From JAFEBO01 sp036392375 (lineage in GTDB: Bacteria > Planctomycetota > Phycisphaerae > Phycisphaerales > UBA1924): a DNA stretch of 64,000 nt. Position numbers and translations under genes: made by a program. The stretch covers positions 1 to 64,000 of the forward strand of contig DASVYC010000006.1 of the NCBI GenBank assembly GCA_036392375.1, given 5' to 3'. This document shows, piece after piece, positions 34,835-43,257 of the stretch; the stretch's first letter is position 1, and the number at the start of each line of letters is the position of its first letter. The notes under the pieces were generated by a model. It did no database searches. It was given only the letters and a program-made list of their open reading frames with translations, and was not told where the DNA came from.

Positions 34835-37800
34835 TTGTCGAAGTTCGCTCGTCGTGGCGGCGTGGCCGCTCTCTCGCTTCTCGTGCTCGCGGGCTCCGCC
34901 CTGTCCGCCTCGGCCCGTGCCGACGTGACACCCAGCGGTGTGATGCTCCGCTTCCCCGCCATCAGCAAGGACCGCATCGCGTTCGTCTACGCCAACGACG
35001 TGTGGACCGCCTCGCGTGACGGGGGGCTGGCCACGCCCCTCTCCACTCCCGCGGGCGTCGAACTCTTCCCCAAGTTCAGCCCCGACGGCAAGCAGCTCGC
35101 CTTCAGCGGCAACTACGACGGTGTGCAAAGCCTCTACACCGTTGACGTCAGCGGCGGGGCTCCCCGACGCGTGACACACTTCGCCAGCCCACCGATGCCG
35201 GTCGCCTGGACCAACCAGAACGATCTGGTCTTCTACGCCGGTCAGATCCTCGGCAACGGACGCGTCAACAAGCTCTACCGCGTCTCGCCCGAGGGTGGCA
35301 TGCCCACGCTCTACCCCATGCCCTATGGCACGTTCGCGTCCGTGAGCCCCGACGGCTCGCACATCGCCTATATCCCGCACACCACCGACTTCCGCACATG
35401 GAAGCGCTACCGCGGCGGCATGGCCACCGACATCTGGCTCTACAACCTCAAGGACAACTCCGCCAAGATGATCACCGACTGGGAGGGCACCGACACCTTC
35501 CCGATGTTCAACCCCGCCGGCAAGGGCGACGTCGTCTACTACACCAGCGACGCCGGGCCCGAGCACCGCCTCAACGTCTGGTCCTATGACGTCGCGAGCG
35601 GGAAGCGCACGCAGATCACCGACTTCAAGACCGACGACGTCCGCTTCCCCTCGATCGGCCCCGGCCCCAACGGCCAAGGCGAGATCATCTTCCAGCTCGG
35701 CACCCGGCTGCAGGTGCTCGATCTCGGCACCGGCAAGAGCCGCGCGATCAGCGTCACCATTCCCGGCGATCGTCCCAGCGTGCGCCCGCGGACATTCGAC
35801 GCCGCCAAGAACCTCACCGAAACCTCGATCTCACCCACCGGCAAACGCGTCGCGGTGGTCGCCCGCGGCGACATCTGGACCGCACCGGCCAAGGACGGCG
35901 TGATCCGCAACCTCACCCGCACCGAGGCCGTCAATGAACGCGAGACCGAGTGGTCGCCCGACGGCAAGTGGATCGCATACATCAGCGATGAATCGGGCGA
36001 GTACGAGATCTGGATCCGGCCGTCCGACGCCAAAGCGCCCGAGAAAAAGGACGAGAAGAAAGACGACAAGAAGCCGGAAGCCAAGAAGGAAGACGGCGCG
36101 AAGGATGACGCCGAGAAGAAGAACGAGGAAAAGCAGAAAGAGGAAAAGCAGGACGAGGCCGCGAAGGACAACGCGAAGGGCGAGAAGAAGCCCGACCTCA
36201 CCAAGCCCCGCCGCCTGACCTCGATCGGCGAGGGTCAACGGGCTTCGCTGCAGTGGTCGCCCGATTCCAAGTACCTGACCTTCTGGGAGCAGACCGGCAA
36301 GCTCTACCTGCTCGAAGTCGAGACCGAGCGACTGATCGTCATCGACCGAGACCCCTGGGCCAGCGGCGCCCCCACTGTCTCGTTCAGCAACGATTCGCGC
36401 TGGATCGCCTACGACCGGACCGACGAGAACACCCCCCATCAATCCGTTTGGATCTACAACCTCAAGAGCGGCGAGAAGACCCGCGTCACCGATCCGATGT
36501 TCGACAGCAGCGACCCGGCGTTCGACAAGAAGGGTGACTTCCTGTACTTCAACTCCGCCCGGCAGATCACCGGCCCGACCTACAGCGAGATCCCCAACGA
36601 CACGACGTGGATCTATCAGAACACCAACGTGCTGCACGTTGTGCCGCTGCGCAAGGACGTGAAGAGCCCGTGGCTGCCCACCAGCGACGAGGAGACCTTC
36701 AAGGAAGAGGCCAAGAAGGACGAGCCGAAGAAGGACGAGAAGAAAGACGGCGACAAGAAGCCCGAGGCCAACGGCGCCGACGACGGTGTCAGCGGCTCGT
36801 GGTCGGGGAAGGCCACCGGCGCCGAAGGCTCACCCGTTCCCCCCGGCGGCATCCCGCTCACGATGAACCTCAAGCTCGCCGCCGATGGCAGCGTGACCGG
36901 GTCCATCAGCGGGCCGATGGGCAACATCGCCATCACCGGCGGCAAGTTCGACAAGGCGACCGGCGAGCTGTCGATTTCGATCTCGACTCCCGGCGGCGCC
37001 GGCACGATCAGCGGCAAGGTCACCGGCAACTCGTTCGACGGAACGTGGAGCATGGGCCCCATGTCCGGCACCTTCACCGCCACTCGCACGCCCGGCGGCG
37101 GCGACGCCAAGGCCAACGGCGACAAGAAGGACGACGCCAAAAAGGACGAAGCGAAGAAGGACGACAAGGAGATCAAGATCGACCTTGAAGGCTTCGAGGC
37201 TCGCGCCATGCGACTGCCGGTCCCTCCAGGCAACTTCGGCAATCTGCGCGTCACCCACGACGACAAGCTCCTCTACGTCCGTCGCGATCCCGCAAACGCC
37301 GGCATCAAGATCTTCGACATCAAGGACGACAAGAAGGAAGAGAAGGCCGTCACCGCGGCCAACGGCTTCCAGCTCTCGGCGGACGGGAAGAAGATCCTGG
37401 TGCGGCGGGGCCCGACGATCTCCGTGATGGACGCGGCCGCGGGGGGCGGGAACTCCACAAATGTCCCCACCGCCGGCATGAACGTCACCGTCAACCTGCG
37501 AAACGAGTGGCGTCAGGTCCTCAAGGACGTGTACCGCTACCAGCGCGACTTCTTCTACGAGCCCACGCTCCACGGCGTGGACTGGGCCAAGATTCACGAG
37601 CATTACAGCAAGATGGTGGACGACGCCGTCAGCCGCGAGGACATCAACTACATCATCGGGGAGATGATCAGCGAGCTCAACATCGGGCACGCCTATAACG
37701 CGAATATCTCCAACGAGACGCCTCCGCAATCCAACGTCGGCCTGCTGGCCGCGGACTTCGTGCTCGAGAAGACCGACCAGGGCGCGGCGTACAAGATCAC

Positions 37801-38755
37801 CAAGATCTACAACGGAGCCGTGTGGGACACCGATGCACGCTCGCCGCTGAATCAGCCCGGCATCGACGCCAAAGAAGGTGACTACATCCTCGCCGTCAAC
37901 GGCGTGCCCATCGACACCACCAAGGACATATGGGCCGCGTTCCAAGGCATGGCGGATCGGATCATCACCATCACCCTCGGCAAGACGCCCTCGCTGGACA
38001 CCGACACGCGTGAGGTGTTGGTCAAGCCCGTCGGGAGCGACGCCCAGATCCGATATCGCGCGTGGATTGAGAAGAACCGTCAGTACGTCTTCGAGAAGTC
38101 CAAGGGCCGCATCGGGTACATCTACGTGCCCAACACCGGGCAGGACGGCCAGAGCGATCTCGTTCGAATGTTCACCGGTCAGCGTGCCATGGACGCCCTC
38201 ATTATCGACGAGCGCTGGAACGGCGGCGGCCAGATCCCGACGCGCTTCATCGAGCTGCTCAACCGTCCCAACATCAACTACTGGGCCCGCAAGGACGGCA
38301 GGGACTGGCCCTGGCCGCCGGACGCGCACTACGGCCCCAAGGCCATGCTCGCCAACGGGCTCGCCGGCTCGGGCGGCGACGCGTTCCCGGGTTACTTCAA
38401 GCGCATGGGTATCGGCAAGGTCATTGGCCGACGCACCTGGGGCGGACTGGTCGGCATCGAGGGCTACCGCCCGCTCATCGACGGCGGCGGCGTCACCGTG
38501 CCCTCCTTCGGCTACTACGAGCGTGACCCGCAGAACCCAAGCCAGGGCAAGTGGTCGATCGAAGGCCACGGCACCGACCCCGACATCGACGTGATCGATG
38601 ACCCGTCCAAGATGGTCAACGGCGAGGGCGATCCGCAGCTCGACGTTGCCATCGAGCACCTGCTCAAAGAACTCGAGACCAAGGCGTACGTCTCGCCCAA
38701 GCGCCCGCCCAGCCCCAAGCGGGACGGCATGGGCATCCCACCCAACGAGCGCTAG
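34835..38755 (+). CDS. Tricorn-like S41 serine protease with PD40 propeller
   Basis: 1306-residue exported protease. AAGGAGG at 34821 fixes TTG 34835 as the start. It is followed by a signal peptide (ARRGGVAALSLLVLAGSALSASARA) and PD40/WD40-like propeller repeats (FPKFSPDGKQLAFSG, SPDGKWIAYISDE). Two Lys/Glu/Asp-rich linkers (about 397-458 and 622-649) flank propeller blades. A Gly/Thr-rich beta insert (about 650-755) and a third Lys/Asp linker follow. After a C1-type helical domain and a PDZ domain (about 956-1069) comes the S41 core with the nucleophile Ser in GLAGSGGDAF (Ser about 1179). Tricorn relatives degrade oligopeptides; this copy should act outside the cytoplasm. Confidence 0.92.
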   Translation: MSKFARRGGVAALSLLVLAGSALSASARADVTPSGVMLRFPAISKDRIAFVYANDVWTASRDGGLATPLSTPAGVELFPKFSPDGKQLAFSGNYDGVQSLYTVDVSGGAPRRVTHFASPPMPVAWTNQNDLVFYAGQILGNGRVNKLYRVSPEGGMPTLYPMPYGTFASVSPDGSHIAYIPHTTDFRTWKRYRGGMATDIWLYNLKDNSAKMITDWEGTDTFPMFNPAGKGDVVYYTSDAGPEHRLNVWSYDVASGKRTQITDFKTDDVRFPSIGPGPNGQGEIIFQLGTRLQVLDLGTGKSRAISVTIPGDRPSVRPRTFDAAKNLTETSISPTGKRVAVVARGDIWTAPAKDGVIRNLTRTEAVNERETEWSPDGKWIAYISDESGEYEIWIRPSDAKAPEKKDEKKDDKKPEAKKEDGAKDDAEKKNEEKQKEEKQDEAAKDNAKGEKKPDLTKPRRLTSIGEGQRASLQWSPDSKYLTFWEQTGKLYLLEVETERLIVIDRDPWASGAPTVSFSNDSRWIAYDRTDENTPHQSVWIYNLKSGEKTRVTDPMFDSSDPAFDKKGDFLYFNSARQITGPTYSEIPNDTTWIYQNTNVLHVVPLRKDVKSPWLPTSDEETFKEEAKKDEPKKDEKKDGDKKPEANGADDGVSGSWSGKATGAEGSPVPPGGIPLTMNLKLAADGSVTGSISGPMGNIAITGGKFDKATGELSISISTPGGAGTISGKVTGNSFDGTWSMGPMSGTFTATRTPGGGDAKANGDKKDDAKKDEAKKDDKEIKIDLEGFEARAMRLPVPPGNFGNLRVTHDDKLLYVRRDPANAGIKIFDIKDDKKEEKAVTAANGFQLSADGKKILVRRGPTISVMDAAAGGGNSTNVPTAGMNVTVNLRNEWRQVLKDVYRYQRDFFYEPTLHGVDWAKIHEHYSKMVDDAVSREDINYIIGEMISELNIGHAYNANISNETPPQSNVGLLAADFVLEKTDQGAAYKITKIYNGAVWDTDARSPLNQPGIDAKEGDYILAVNGVPIDTTKDIWAAFQGMADRIITITLGKTPSLDTDTREVLVKPVGSDAQIRYRAWIEKNRQYVFEKSKGRIGYIYVPNTGQDGQSDLVRMFTGQRAMDALIIDERWNGGGQIPTRFIELLNRPNINYWARKDGRDWPWPPDAHYGPKAMLANGLAGSGGDAFPGYFKRMGIGKVIGRRTWGGLVGIEGYRPLIDGGGVTVPSFGYYERDPQNPSQGKWSIEGHGTDPDIDVIDDPSKMVNGEGDPQLDVAIEHLLKELETKAYVSPKRPPSPKRDGMGIPPNER

Positions 38756-38812
38756 CACCCGGGGGCGGGGCCTTCCAGGCCCCGGAGCCAAATCCCACGC
38801 ACACCCGAAGGA

Positions 38813-38842
38813 GGACCGGCTTGCAGCCGGTCCTTTTCTTTT
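38813..38842 (+). terminator. Intrinsic terminator of the tricorn-like gene
   Basis: GGACCGGC/GCCGGTCC stem with loop TTGCA, followed by TTTTCTTTT. A second GC hairpin (GGGGCC stem, near 38767) precedes it. Confidence 0.9.
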
Positions 38843-38971
38843 CGCGTCATGTGAGAAGTCAACCCCGCGATGAAGGTTTCGTCGACAGGCCGGAGTCCGG
38901 TACCGCCGGTGAATCACCGCGGGGCCTAAAGGGCCCCGCCCCCGGCAGCGGGCGCGTACCCTTGTAGAGAC

Positions 38972-39044
38972 GCCGCTGTAGCTCAGCTGGTAGAGCAGCG
39001 CTTTTGTAAAGCGCGGGTCGCAGGTTCAAGTCCTGTCAGCGGCT
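38972..39044 (+). tRNA. tRNA-Thr (TGT)
   Basis: Acceptor GCCGCTG/CAGCGGC, anticodon loop TTTGTAA giving TGT, T-loop TTCAAGT, discriminator T. No CCA encoded. Confidence 0.96.
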
Positions 39045-39189
39045 TTCGGACGTCCCGGGCGCGAGTGCGGCTTCACCGCTACCCCCAAACGCACGATGCA
39101 TGACCTGTGCGCAAGCCTCCCCCAAGCGATTGCCGCGCCGGGGCGAGCGTCCTAACCTTGCCTCCCGCCTTTTCCGGGCGGAACCGATC

Positions 39190-39272
39190 GGGCGAGTGCC
39201 GGAGTGGCCAATCGGGGCAGACTGTAAATCTGCTGGCTAACGCCTTCGGGGGTTCGAATCCCTCCTCGCCCA
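39190..39272 (+). tRNA. tRNA-Tyr (GTA)
   Basis: Acceptor GGGCGAG/CTCGCCC, anticodon loop CTGTAAA giving GTA, a long variable arm (class II) and T-loop TTCGAAT, discriminator A. No CCA encoded. Confidence 0.96.
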
Positions 39273-39280
39273 TTCGACAG

Positions 39281-39311
39281 TCCCGCGGGAAGCCGCGGGA
39301 TTTGTCGTTTT
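39281..39311 (+). terminator. Terminator after tRNA-Tyr
   Basis: TCCCGCGG/CCGCGGGA stem with loop GAAG, followed by TTTGTCGTTTT. Confidence 0.85.
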
Positions 39312-39356
39312 GGGTCTCTCCGTGCCGGACGAAAGCGTCGTGCCGACCGCAACCGT

Positions 39357-39384
39357 TTGACTCGCCCACCGCCGAGGCTAGTGT
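39357..39384 (+). promoter_or_regulatory. Promoter of the valine-rich leader and tricarboxylate operon
   Basis: TTGACT and TAGTGT are separated by 16 bp, the best -35/-10 pair on the plus strand in this part of the window. The start site would fall at about 39391, on or next to GTG 39392, so the leader ORF would be leaderless. Confidence 0.6.
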
Positions 39385-39391
39385 TCTCCTC

Positions 39392-39487
39392 GTGACTCCT
39401 CGCTCCTCCAAATCCACCAAAGCGAAAGCCAAAGGTGCCCTCGGCGTCCGGGCTGTCGTGGTGGACTTGGTCGGTGTGAGCGTGTAA
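39392..39487 (+). CDS. Putative 31-residue valine-rich leader peptide
   Basis: GTG-started ORF of 31 codons ending TAA. The first half is basic (KSTKAKAKG), and the last 13 residues (VRAVVVDLVGVSV) contain seven valines plus a leucine. It lies directly behind a good promoter and 30 bp before an intrinsic terminator, and is followed by a five-gene metabolic operon. This matches the layout of branched-chain amino acid attenuators such as the ivbL leader. No ribosome site is present, so it would be translated leaderless. It may instead be a small RNA with no peptide function. Confidence 0.45.
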   Translation: MTPRSSKSTKAKAKGALGVRAVVVDLVGVSV

Positions 39488-39517
39488 CCGCAGCACCTGA
39501 ACCCAAGATTCCCCTGC

Positions 39518-39550
39518 AACCCCCGGACGCGTGCCGGGGGTTGTTCGTTT
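39518..39550 (+). terminator. Intrinsic terminator / candidate attenuator
   Basis: AACCCCCGG pairs with CCGGGGGTT (9 bp, 7-nt loop) and is followed by GTTCGTTTT. CCCGGACGC at 39522-39530 is also exactly complementary to GCGTCCGGG at 39444-39452 inside the leader ORF, so a 9-bp alternative pairing exists. Confidence 0.75.
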
Positions 39551-39665
39551 TGCACCGCGTTCACCCACGCCAGCTCTCCAGCCACATGAACCACCCGCTC
39601 TCGCCAACCCACCCTGCCGCCGGACCTGCGTTCTCCGGATGCTGTCGACCCGCACGGAGCATCGC

Positions 39666-40532
39666 ATGACCACAACCCTCGAAACGTCCGTTGCATCCAG
39701 CCTCGAAGCCGCGCCAGCAAGCACCTCGCGGCCCGAGTTCTCCGGCCCCAGCCTCGTTCGCGACGGCGAGATCCTCGCCCGCGGCGTGCCGATCGGCGAA
39801 CTCATCGGCTCGCTCAGCTTCGTCGAGATGCTCTTCTTCCAGCTCCAGTCGCGCCGGCCCTCCGCTCTCGAACGCCGCATGATGGACGCGTACCTCGTCT
39901 CCCTCTGCGAGCACGGCGTGACCTCGCCCTCCACCCACGGCCCGCGCGTCACCGCCAGCGTCCGCGCCCCCTTCGCCGCCACCGCCATCAGCTTCATCGC
40001 CACCGCGATGGGCCCCTACCACTTCGGCGCTCTGCCCCTGGCGATGCAGGAACTCCTCGAACTCGACGCCAGCGGCGAATCGGTGCAGGCCTTCCTCGAT
40101 CGGCGTGCCGCGGAAGGGCAACGCATCTGGGGCTACGGCCACCGCTTCCACAAGAGTACCGGGGAGCCCGAGCCCAATCGCAGCCTGCAGGAAGACGCCG
40201 ACCCACGCGTGCGATTCCTCATCCGCCTCGCCGACGAGATCGGCTGGCCCGGTCGCCACACCGCACGCGTCCGCGAGATCGGGCGCCTGCTCCACGCCCG
40301 CAAGCGCATCCCGATCAACATCGACGGCCTCGCCGCCGGGCTGTTGCTCGACATGGGCTTCACGCCCGACTCCGCGCTGCTCTTCGTGATGATCGGCCGC
40401 CTGCCCAACATCGCGCGGCTGCACATCGAGGAACAAGACGAGAGCGCCAACCGCTTCACCGCTCTTGCCACTCGCGAGGACCCGGGCTTCGACCGCACCA
40501 TTGACCGCGATTTGCCGGAAGCCCGCCCGTGA
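39666..40532 (+). CDS. Citrate synthase / citryl-CoA lyase-family protein
   Basis: 288 residues of the citrate synthase superfamily, much shorter than a full citrate synthase (about 370-430) and close to citryl-CoA lyase or the C-terminal part of ATP-citrate lyase. Catalytic-type segments are visible: GPRVTASVRAPFAATAISF near residue 95, the His motif IWGYGHRFHK, and the Asp-containing region INIDGLAAGLLLDMGF. The enzyme should make or cleave a citryl-CoA-like C-C bond; the acceptor is unknown. GGAG precedes ATG 39666. It is the first gene of a coupled operon (GTGA overlap with the next). Confidence 0.8.
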   Translation: MTTTLETSVASSLEAAPASTSRPEFSGPSLVRDGEILARGVPIGELIGSLSFVEMLFFQLQSRRPSALERRMMDAYLVSLCEHGVTSPSTHGPRVTASVRAPFAATAISFIATAMGPYHFGALPLAMQELLELDASGESVQAFLDRRAAEGQRIWGYGHRFHKSTGEPEPNRSLQEDADPRVRFLIRLADEIGWPGRHTARVREIGRLLHARKRIPINIDGLAAGLLLDMGFTPDSALLFVMIGRLPNIARLHIEEQDESANRFTALATREDPGFDRTIDRDLPEARP

Positions 40533-41218
40533 CCACCACGATGAGCACCCCCATGAGCACCCCGACGAGCACGACAATGAACACCACCACGCACACGACC
40601 ATCGCCGTCGGGCACGAAACCGCGCAGTCGCCAGAGGCCGACACCTCCCTCGTCGCCCGTATCTTCCCCGCTCTGCTCCACATCGAAAGCCCGTCGCTTC
40701 GCAGCCGCGTCGCCGCGTGCTGGCTCGACGCCATGGCCACCGGCAACGGTGGCCTCGGATGGACCGAGGACCAACTGCGCCGCCTGCCCTTCACGCTGAA
40801 GGCAGGCGACAACGGGATGCTCTTCGTCGAGCACCTCAATAGCTGCGCCGAGCAGTGCCGCGCCATCGCCGCTGTGCTCACGACGACCTTCGGGCCTCGC
40901 GTGCCGATCAACCTCGATGTCCTCATCGCCGGCGCCCTGCTCGCTGATATCGGCAAGCTCTTCGAGCTGCAGGTCAACGAACGCGGCATCCCATCGCAGT
41001 CCGCCGGCGGCCGACTCGTGCGTCACCCGTTCTCCGGCGTCGCCATCGCCGCACGCCACGGCATCCCCGACGAGGTCCTGCACATCATCGCCTGCCACAG
41101 CCACGAAGGGGACCGTGTCGAGCGCTCGATCGAGTGCATCATCTTTCACCACGCCGATTTCGTGGATTTCGACATCGCGGGTTTCCTCGGCCGCCGCGCG
41201 ACGGAGCGCCGCTCATGA
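40529..41218 (+). CDS. HD-domain hydrolase-like protein
   Basis: 229 residues. The first about 27 residues are repeats of MSTP/TSTT type with nine or more Thr. The rest is an HD-superfamily fold: EHLNSCAEQC, then the HD-like pair ALLADIGKLFEL (the first His of a canonical HD is not obvious), RHPFSGVAIAARHGIPDEVLHIIACHSHEGD, and a final HHADFVDFD. HD proteins are metal-dependent phosphohydrolases; a small phosphate ester, CoA-derived by-product or nucleotide could be the target. GTG 40529 and ATG 41215 junctions couple it to the genes before and after, so it is part of the pathway, not a bystander. Confidence 0.7.
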   Translation: MTTTMSTPMSTPTSTTMNTTTHTTIAVGHETAQSPEADTSLVARIFPALLHIESPSLRSRVAACWLDAMATGNGGLGWTEDQLRRLPFTLKAGDNGMLFVEHLNSCAEQCRAIAAVLTTTFGPRVPINLDVLIAGALLADIGKLFELQVNERGIPSQSAGGRLVRHPFSGVAIAARHGIPDEVLHIIACHSHEGDRVERSIECIIFHHADFVDFDIAGFLGRRATERRS

Positions 41219-43257
41219 ACGGACGCACGGCCATCGAGAAGATCGCGGCACGTCACGCCGTCGGCTGGACCGCGGAACAACCGCCGCGAGCCGGCGATTT
41301 CGTCACGCTGCGTCCCAAGCACGTGATGACCCACGACAACACCAGCGCGGTGATCCCAAAGTTCCGCTCCATCGCCGGTGCCGACGCGTCCGTGCTCGAT
41401 CCGACGCAGCCCGTCTTTGCGATCGACCACGACATCCAGAACCACAGCCCCGAAAACCTCGGCAAGTACGCCAAGATCCGAGCGTTCGCCGAGCGCCAGG
41501 GCATCCGCTTCTTCCCGCCCGGCCGCGGCATCGCCCATCAGGTGATGATCGAGGAAGGCTTCGTCACCCCCGGCTCGCTCGTCGTCGGCTCGGACTCCCA
41601 CTCCAACATGTACGGCGGAGTCGCCGCCCTGGGCACGCCCGTCGTTCGCACCGACGCCGCCGCGCTCTGGGCGACCGGCACTATGTGGTGGACCATCCCG
41701 CCGCAGGTCCGCGTCACGCTCAAGGGCTCGCTGCGCCCCGGCGTCACCGGCAAGGACCTCATCCTCACGCTCTGCTCTCACTTCAGCAGCGGCGAAGTAC
41801 TCAACGCCGCGGTCGAATTCGCGGGCGATGGCGTCGCCAGCCTCACCATCGACGATCGCCTCACCATCGCGAACATGACCACCGAGTGGGGCGCACTCGT
41901 GGGCTTCTTCCCGTTCGACGCATCGCTCCGGCAGTGGCTCGACGCCCGCGCCGATCTGCTCTCGCACGCTGCAACACCGGCGTTCACCCGCGCCGACGTT
42001 GCCCGCTGGTGGGCCGAGCGTCACCACCTCGAAACCGATCCCGACGCGACGTTCGTCCGCGAGATCGAACTCAACCTCGACACCGTCTCCCCGCACGTCT
42101 GCGGTCCCAACAGCATCACCCGCGGCCTGCCCGCCTCCGAACTCGCTCGCGAGCAGATCCGCATCGACAAAGCTTACCTAATGAGCTGCGTCAACGGCCG
42201 CCTGCCCGACCTCGAAGCTGCAGCGGCCGTCTTCGCCGGCGGCCGCCGCGTCGCGCCGCATGTGAAGTTCTACCTCGCCGCCGCATCGAGCGACGTGCAG
42301 CGTGCCGCCGAACATAACGGCACCTGGCAGCGCCTCATCGACGCCGGCGCGATCGTCCTGCCTTCGGGCTGCGGCGCGTGCATCGGCCTCGGCGCTGGCA
42401 CGCTCGAGCCCGGCGAGGTCGGCATCAGCGCCACCAATCGCAACTTCGAAGGCCGCATGGGATCGACCGACGCCGCGTGCTACCTCGCCAGCCCCCGCAT
42501 CGTCGCGGAATCCGCCGTTCGCGGCTTCATCGCGTCCAGCCATGACGATGCGATCGCGGTCGGCGCCGCCTCCATCGAGCGTGACGTCCCCGCCGCCACA
42601 CCGGCCCAGCAGCAGATCATCGATGGCTTCCCGCGCCAGATCTCCGGCCGCTCGCTCGTCGTCACAGCCGACGATCTCAACACCGACGGCATCTACGGCA
42701 AGGACGTCACTTACCGCGACGATCTCTCCATCGCCCAGCAGGCCGAGCACGCGATGCGGAACTACGACCCGGCCTTCCGCTCGCTGGTGCGCAGCGGCGA
42801 CGTGCTCATCGCCGGCCGCAACTTCGGCTGCGGCTCCAGCCGCGAGCAGGCCGCGACCACCCTTCTCGGCTGCGGCGTCCGCTTCATCATCGCCGCCAGC
42901 GTCAGCCAGACCTACCAGCGCAACGCCTTCAACAACGGCCTGGTCGTGATCGAATGCCCGGCGCTGGTCGACGCGCTGCGTGCACCGATCCGAGATTCGG
43001 GCACACGCACGTCGGTCGGCCCGCCGCTCCGCATCGACTTTGTCACGTCCACCATCCAACTCACCGACCGCGCCTTCACATTCGCTCCGCTGAACGAGAC
43101 CGCACAGCGTCTCATCGTTGCGGGCGGGCTTGAGAATCTCACCCGTTCCATACTCGCGGCGCGATCGCAGCCCAACGGCTCCGTGCGCCCCACACTCGAC
43201 GCTCAAGTCACATCGCGCAGCGATGCTCGACCTCTCGCAGAAGGAGTTTCCGCGTGA
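41215..43257 (+). CDS. Fused aconitase-family hydratase (homoaconitase / LeuCD type)
   Basis: 680 residues joining a LeuC-like large domain and a LeuD-like swivel domain in one chain, as in fungal homoaconitase. The 4Fe-4S cysteines are in LMSCVNGRLPDLEAA and SGCGACIGLG. The substrate segments VVGSDSHSNMYGG and ISATNRNFEGRMGS are conserved, and the small domain has GRNFGCGSSREQAATTLL. It should isomerise a 2-hydroxy tricarboxylate through a cis-alkene intermediate (citrate, homocitrate, isopropylmalate or methylcitrate type). Start ATG overlaps the HD-gene stop, and its own stop overlaps the next start (GTGA). Confidence 0.88.
   Translation: MNGRTAIEKIAARHAVGWTAEQPPRAGDFVTLRPKHVMTHDNTSAVIPKFRSIAGADASVLDPTQPVFAIDHDIQNHSPENLGKYAKIRAFAERQGIRFFPPGRGIAHQVMIEEGFVTPGSLVVGSDSHSNMYGGVAALGTPVVRTDAAALWATGTMWWTIPPQVRVTLKGSLRPGVTGKDLILTLCSHFSSGEVLNAAVEFAGDGVASLTIDDRLTIANMTTEWGALVGFFPFDASLRQWLDARADLLSHAATPAFTRADVARWWAERHHLETDPDATFVREIELNLDTVSPHVCGPNSITRGLPASELAREQIRIDKAYLMSCVNGRLPDLEAAAAVFAGGRRVAPHVKFYLAAASSDVQRAAEHNGTWQRLIDAGAIVLPSGCGACIGLGAGTLEPGEVGISATNRNFEGRMGSTDAACYLASPRIVAESAVRGFIASSHDDAIAVGAASIERDVPAATPAQQQIIDGFPRQISGRSLVVTADDLNTDGIYGKDVTYRDDLSIAQQAEHAMRNYDPAFRSLVRSGDVLIAGRNFGCGSSREQAATTLLGCGVRFIIAASVSQTYQRNAFNNGLVVIECPALVDALRAPIRDSGTRTSVGPPLRIDFVTSTIQLTDRAFTFAPLNETAQRLIVAGGLENLTRSILAARSQPNGSVRPTLDAQVTSRSDARPLAEGVSA

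Noticed and set aside
36830..38917. Antisense frame over the tricorn-like gene (about 695 codons)
   Set aside because: Shadow of codon bias; the sense strand has signal peptide, PDZ and S41 motifs.
38756..38971. Gene between the tricorn-like gene and tRNA-Thr
   Set aside because: The stretch is filled by GC-rich hairpins and terminators; no supported frame.
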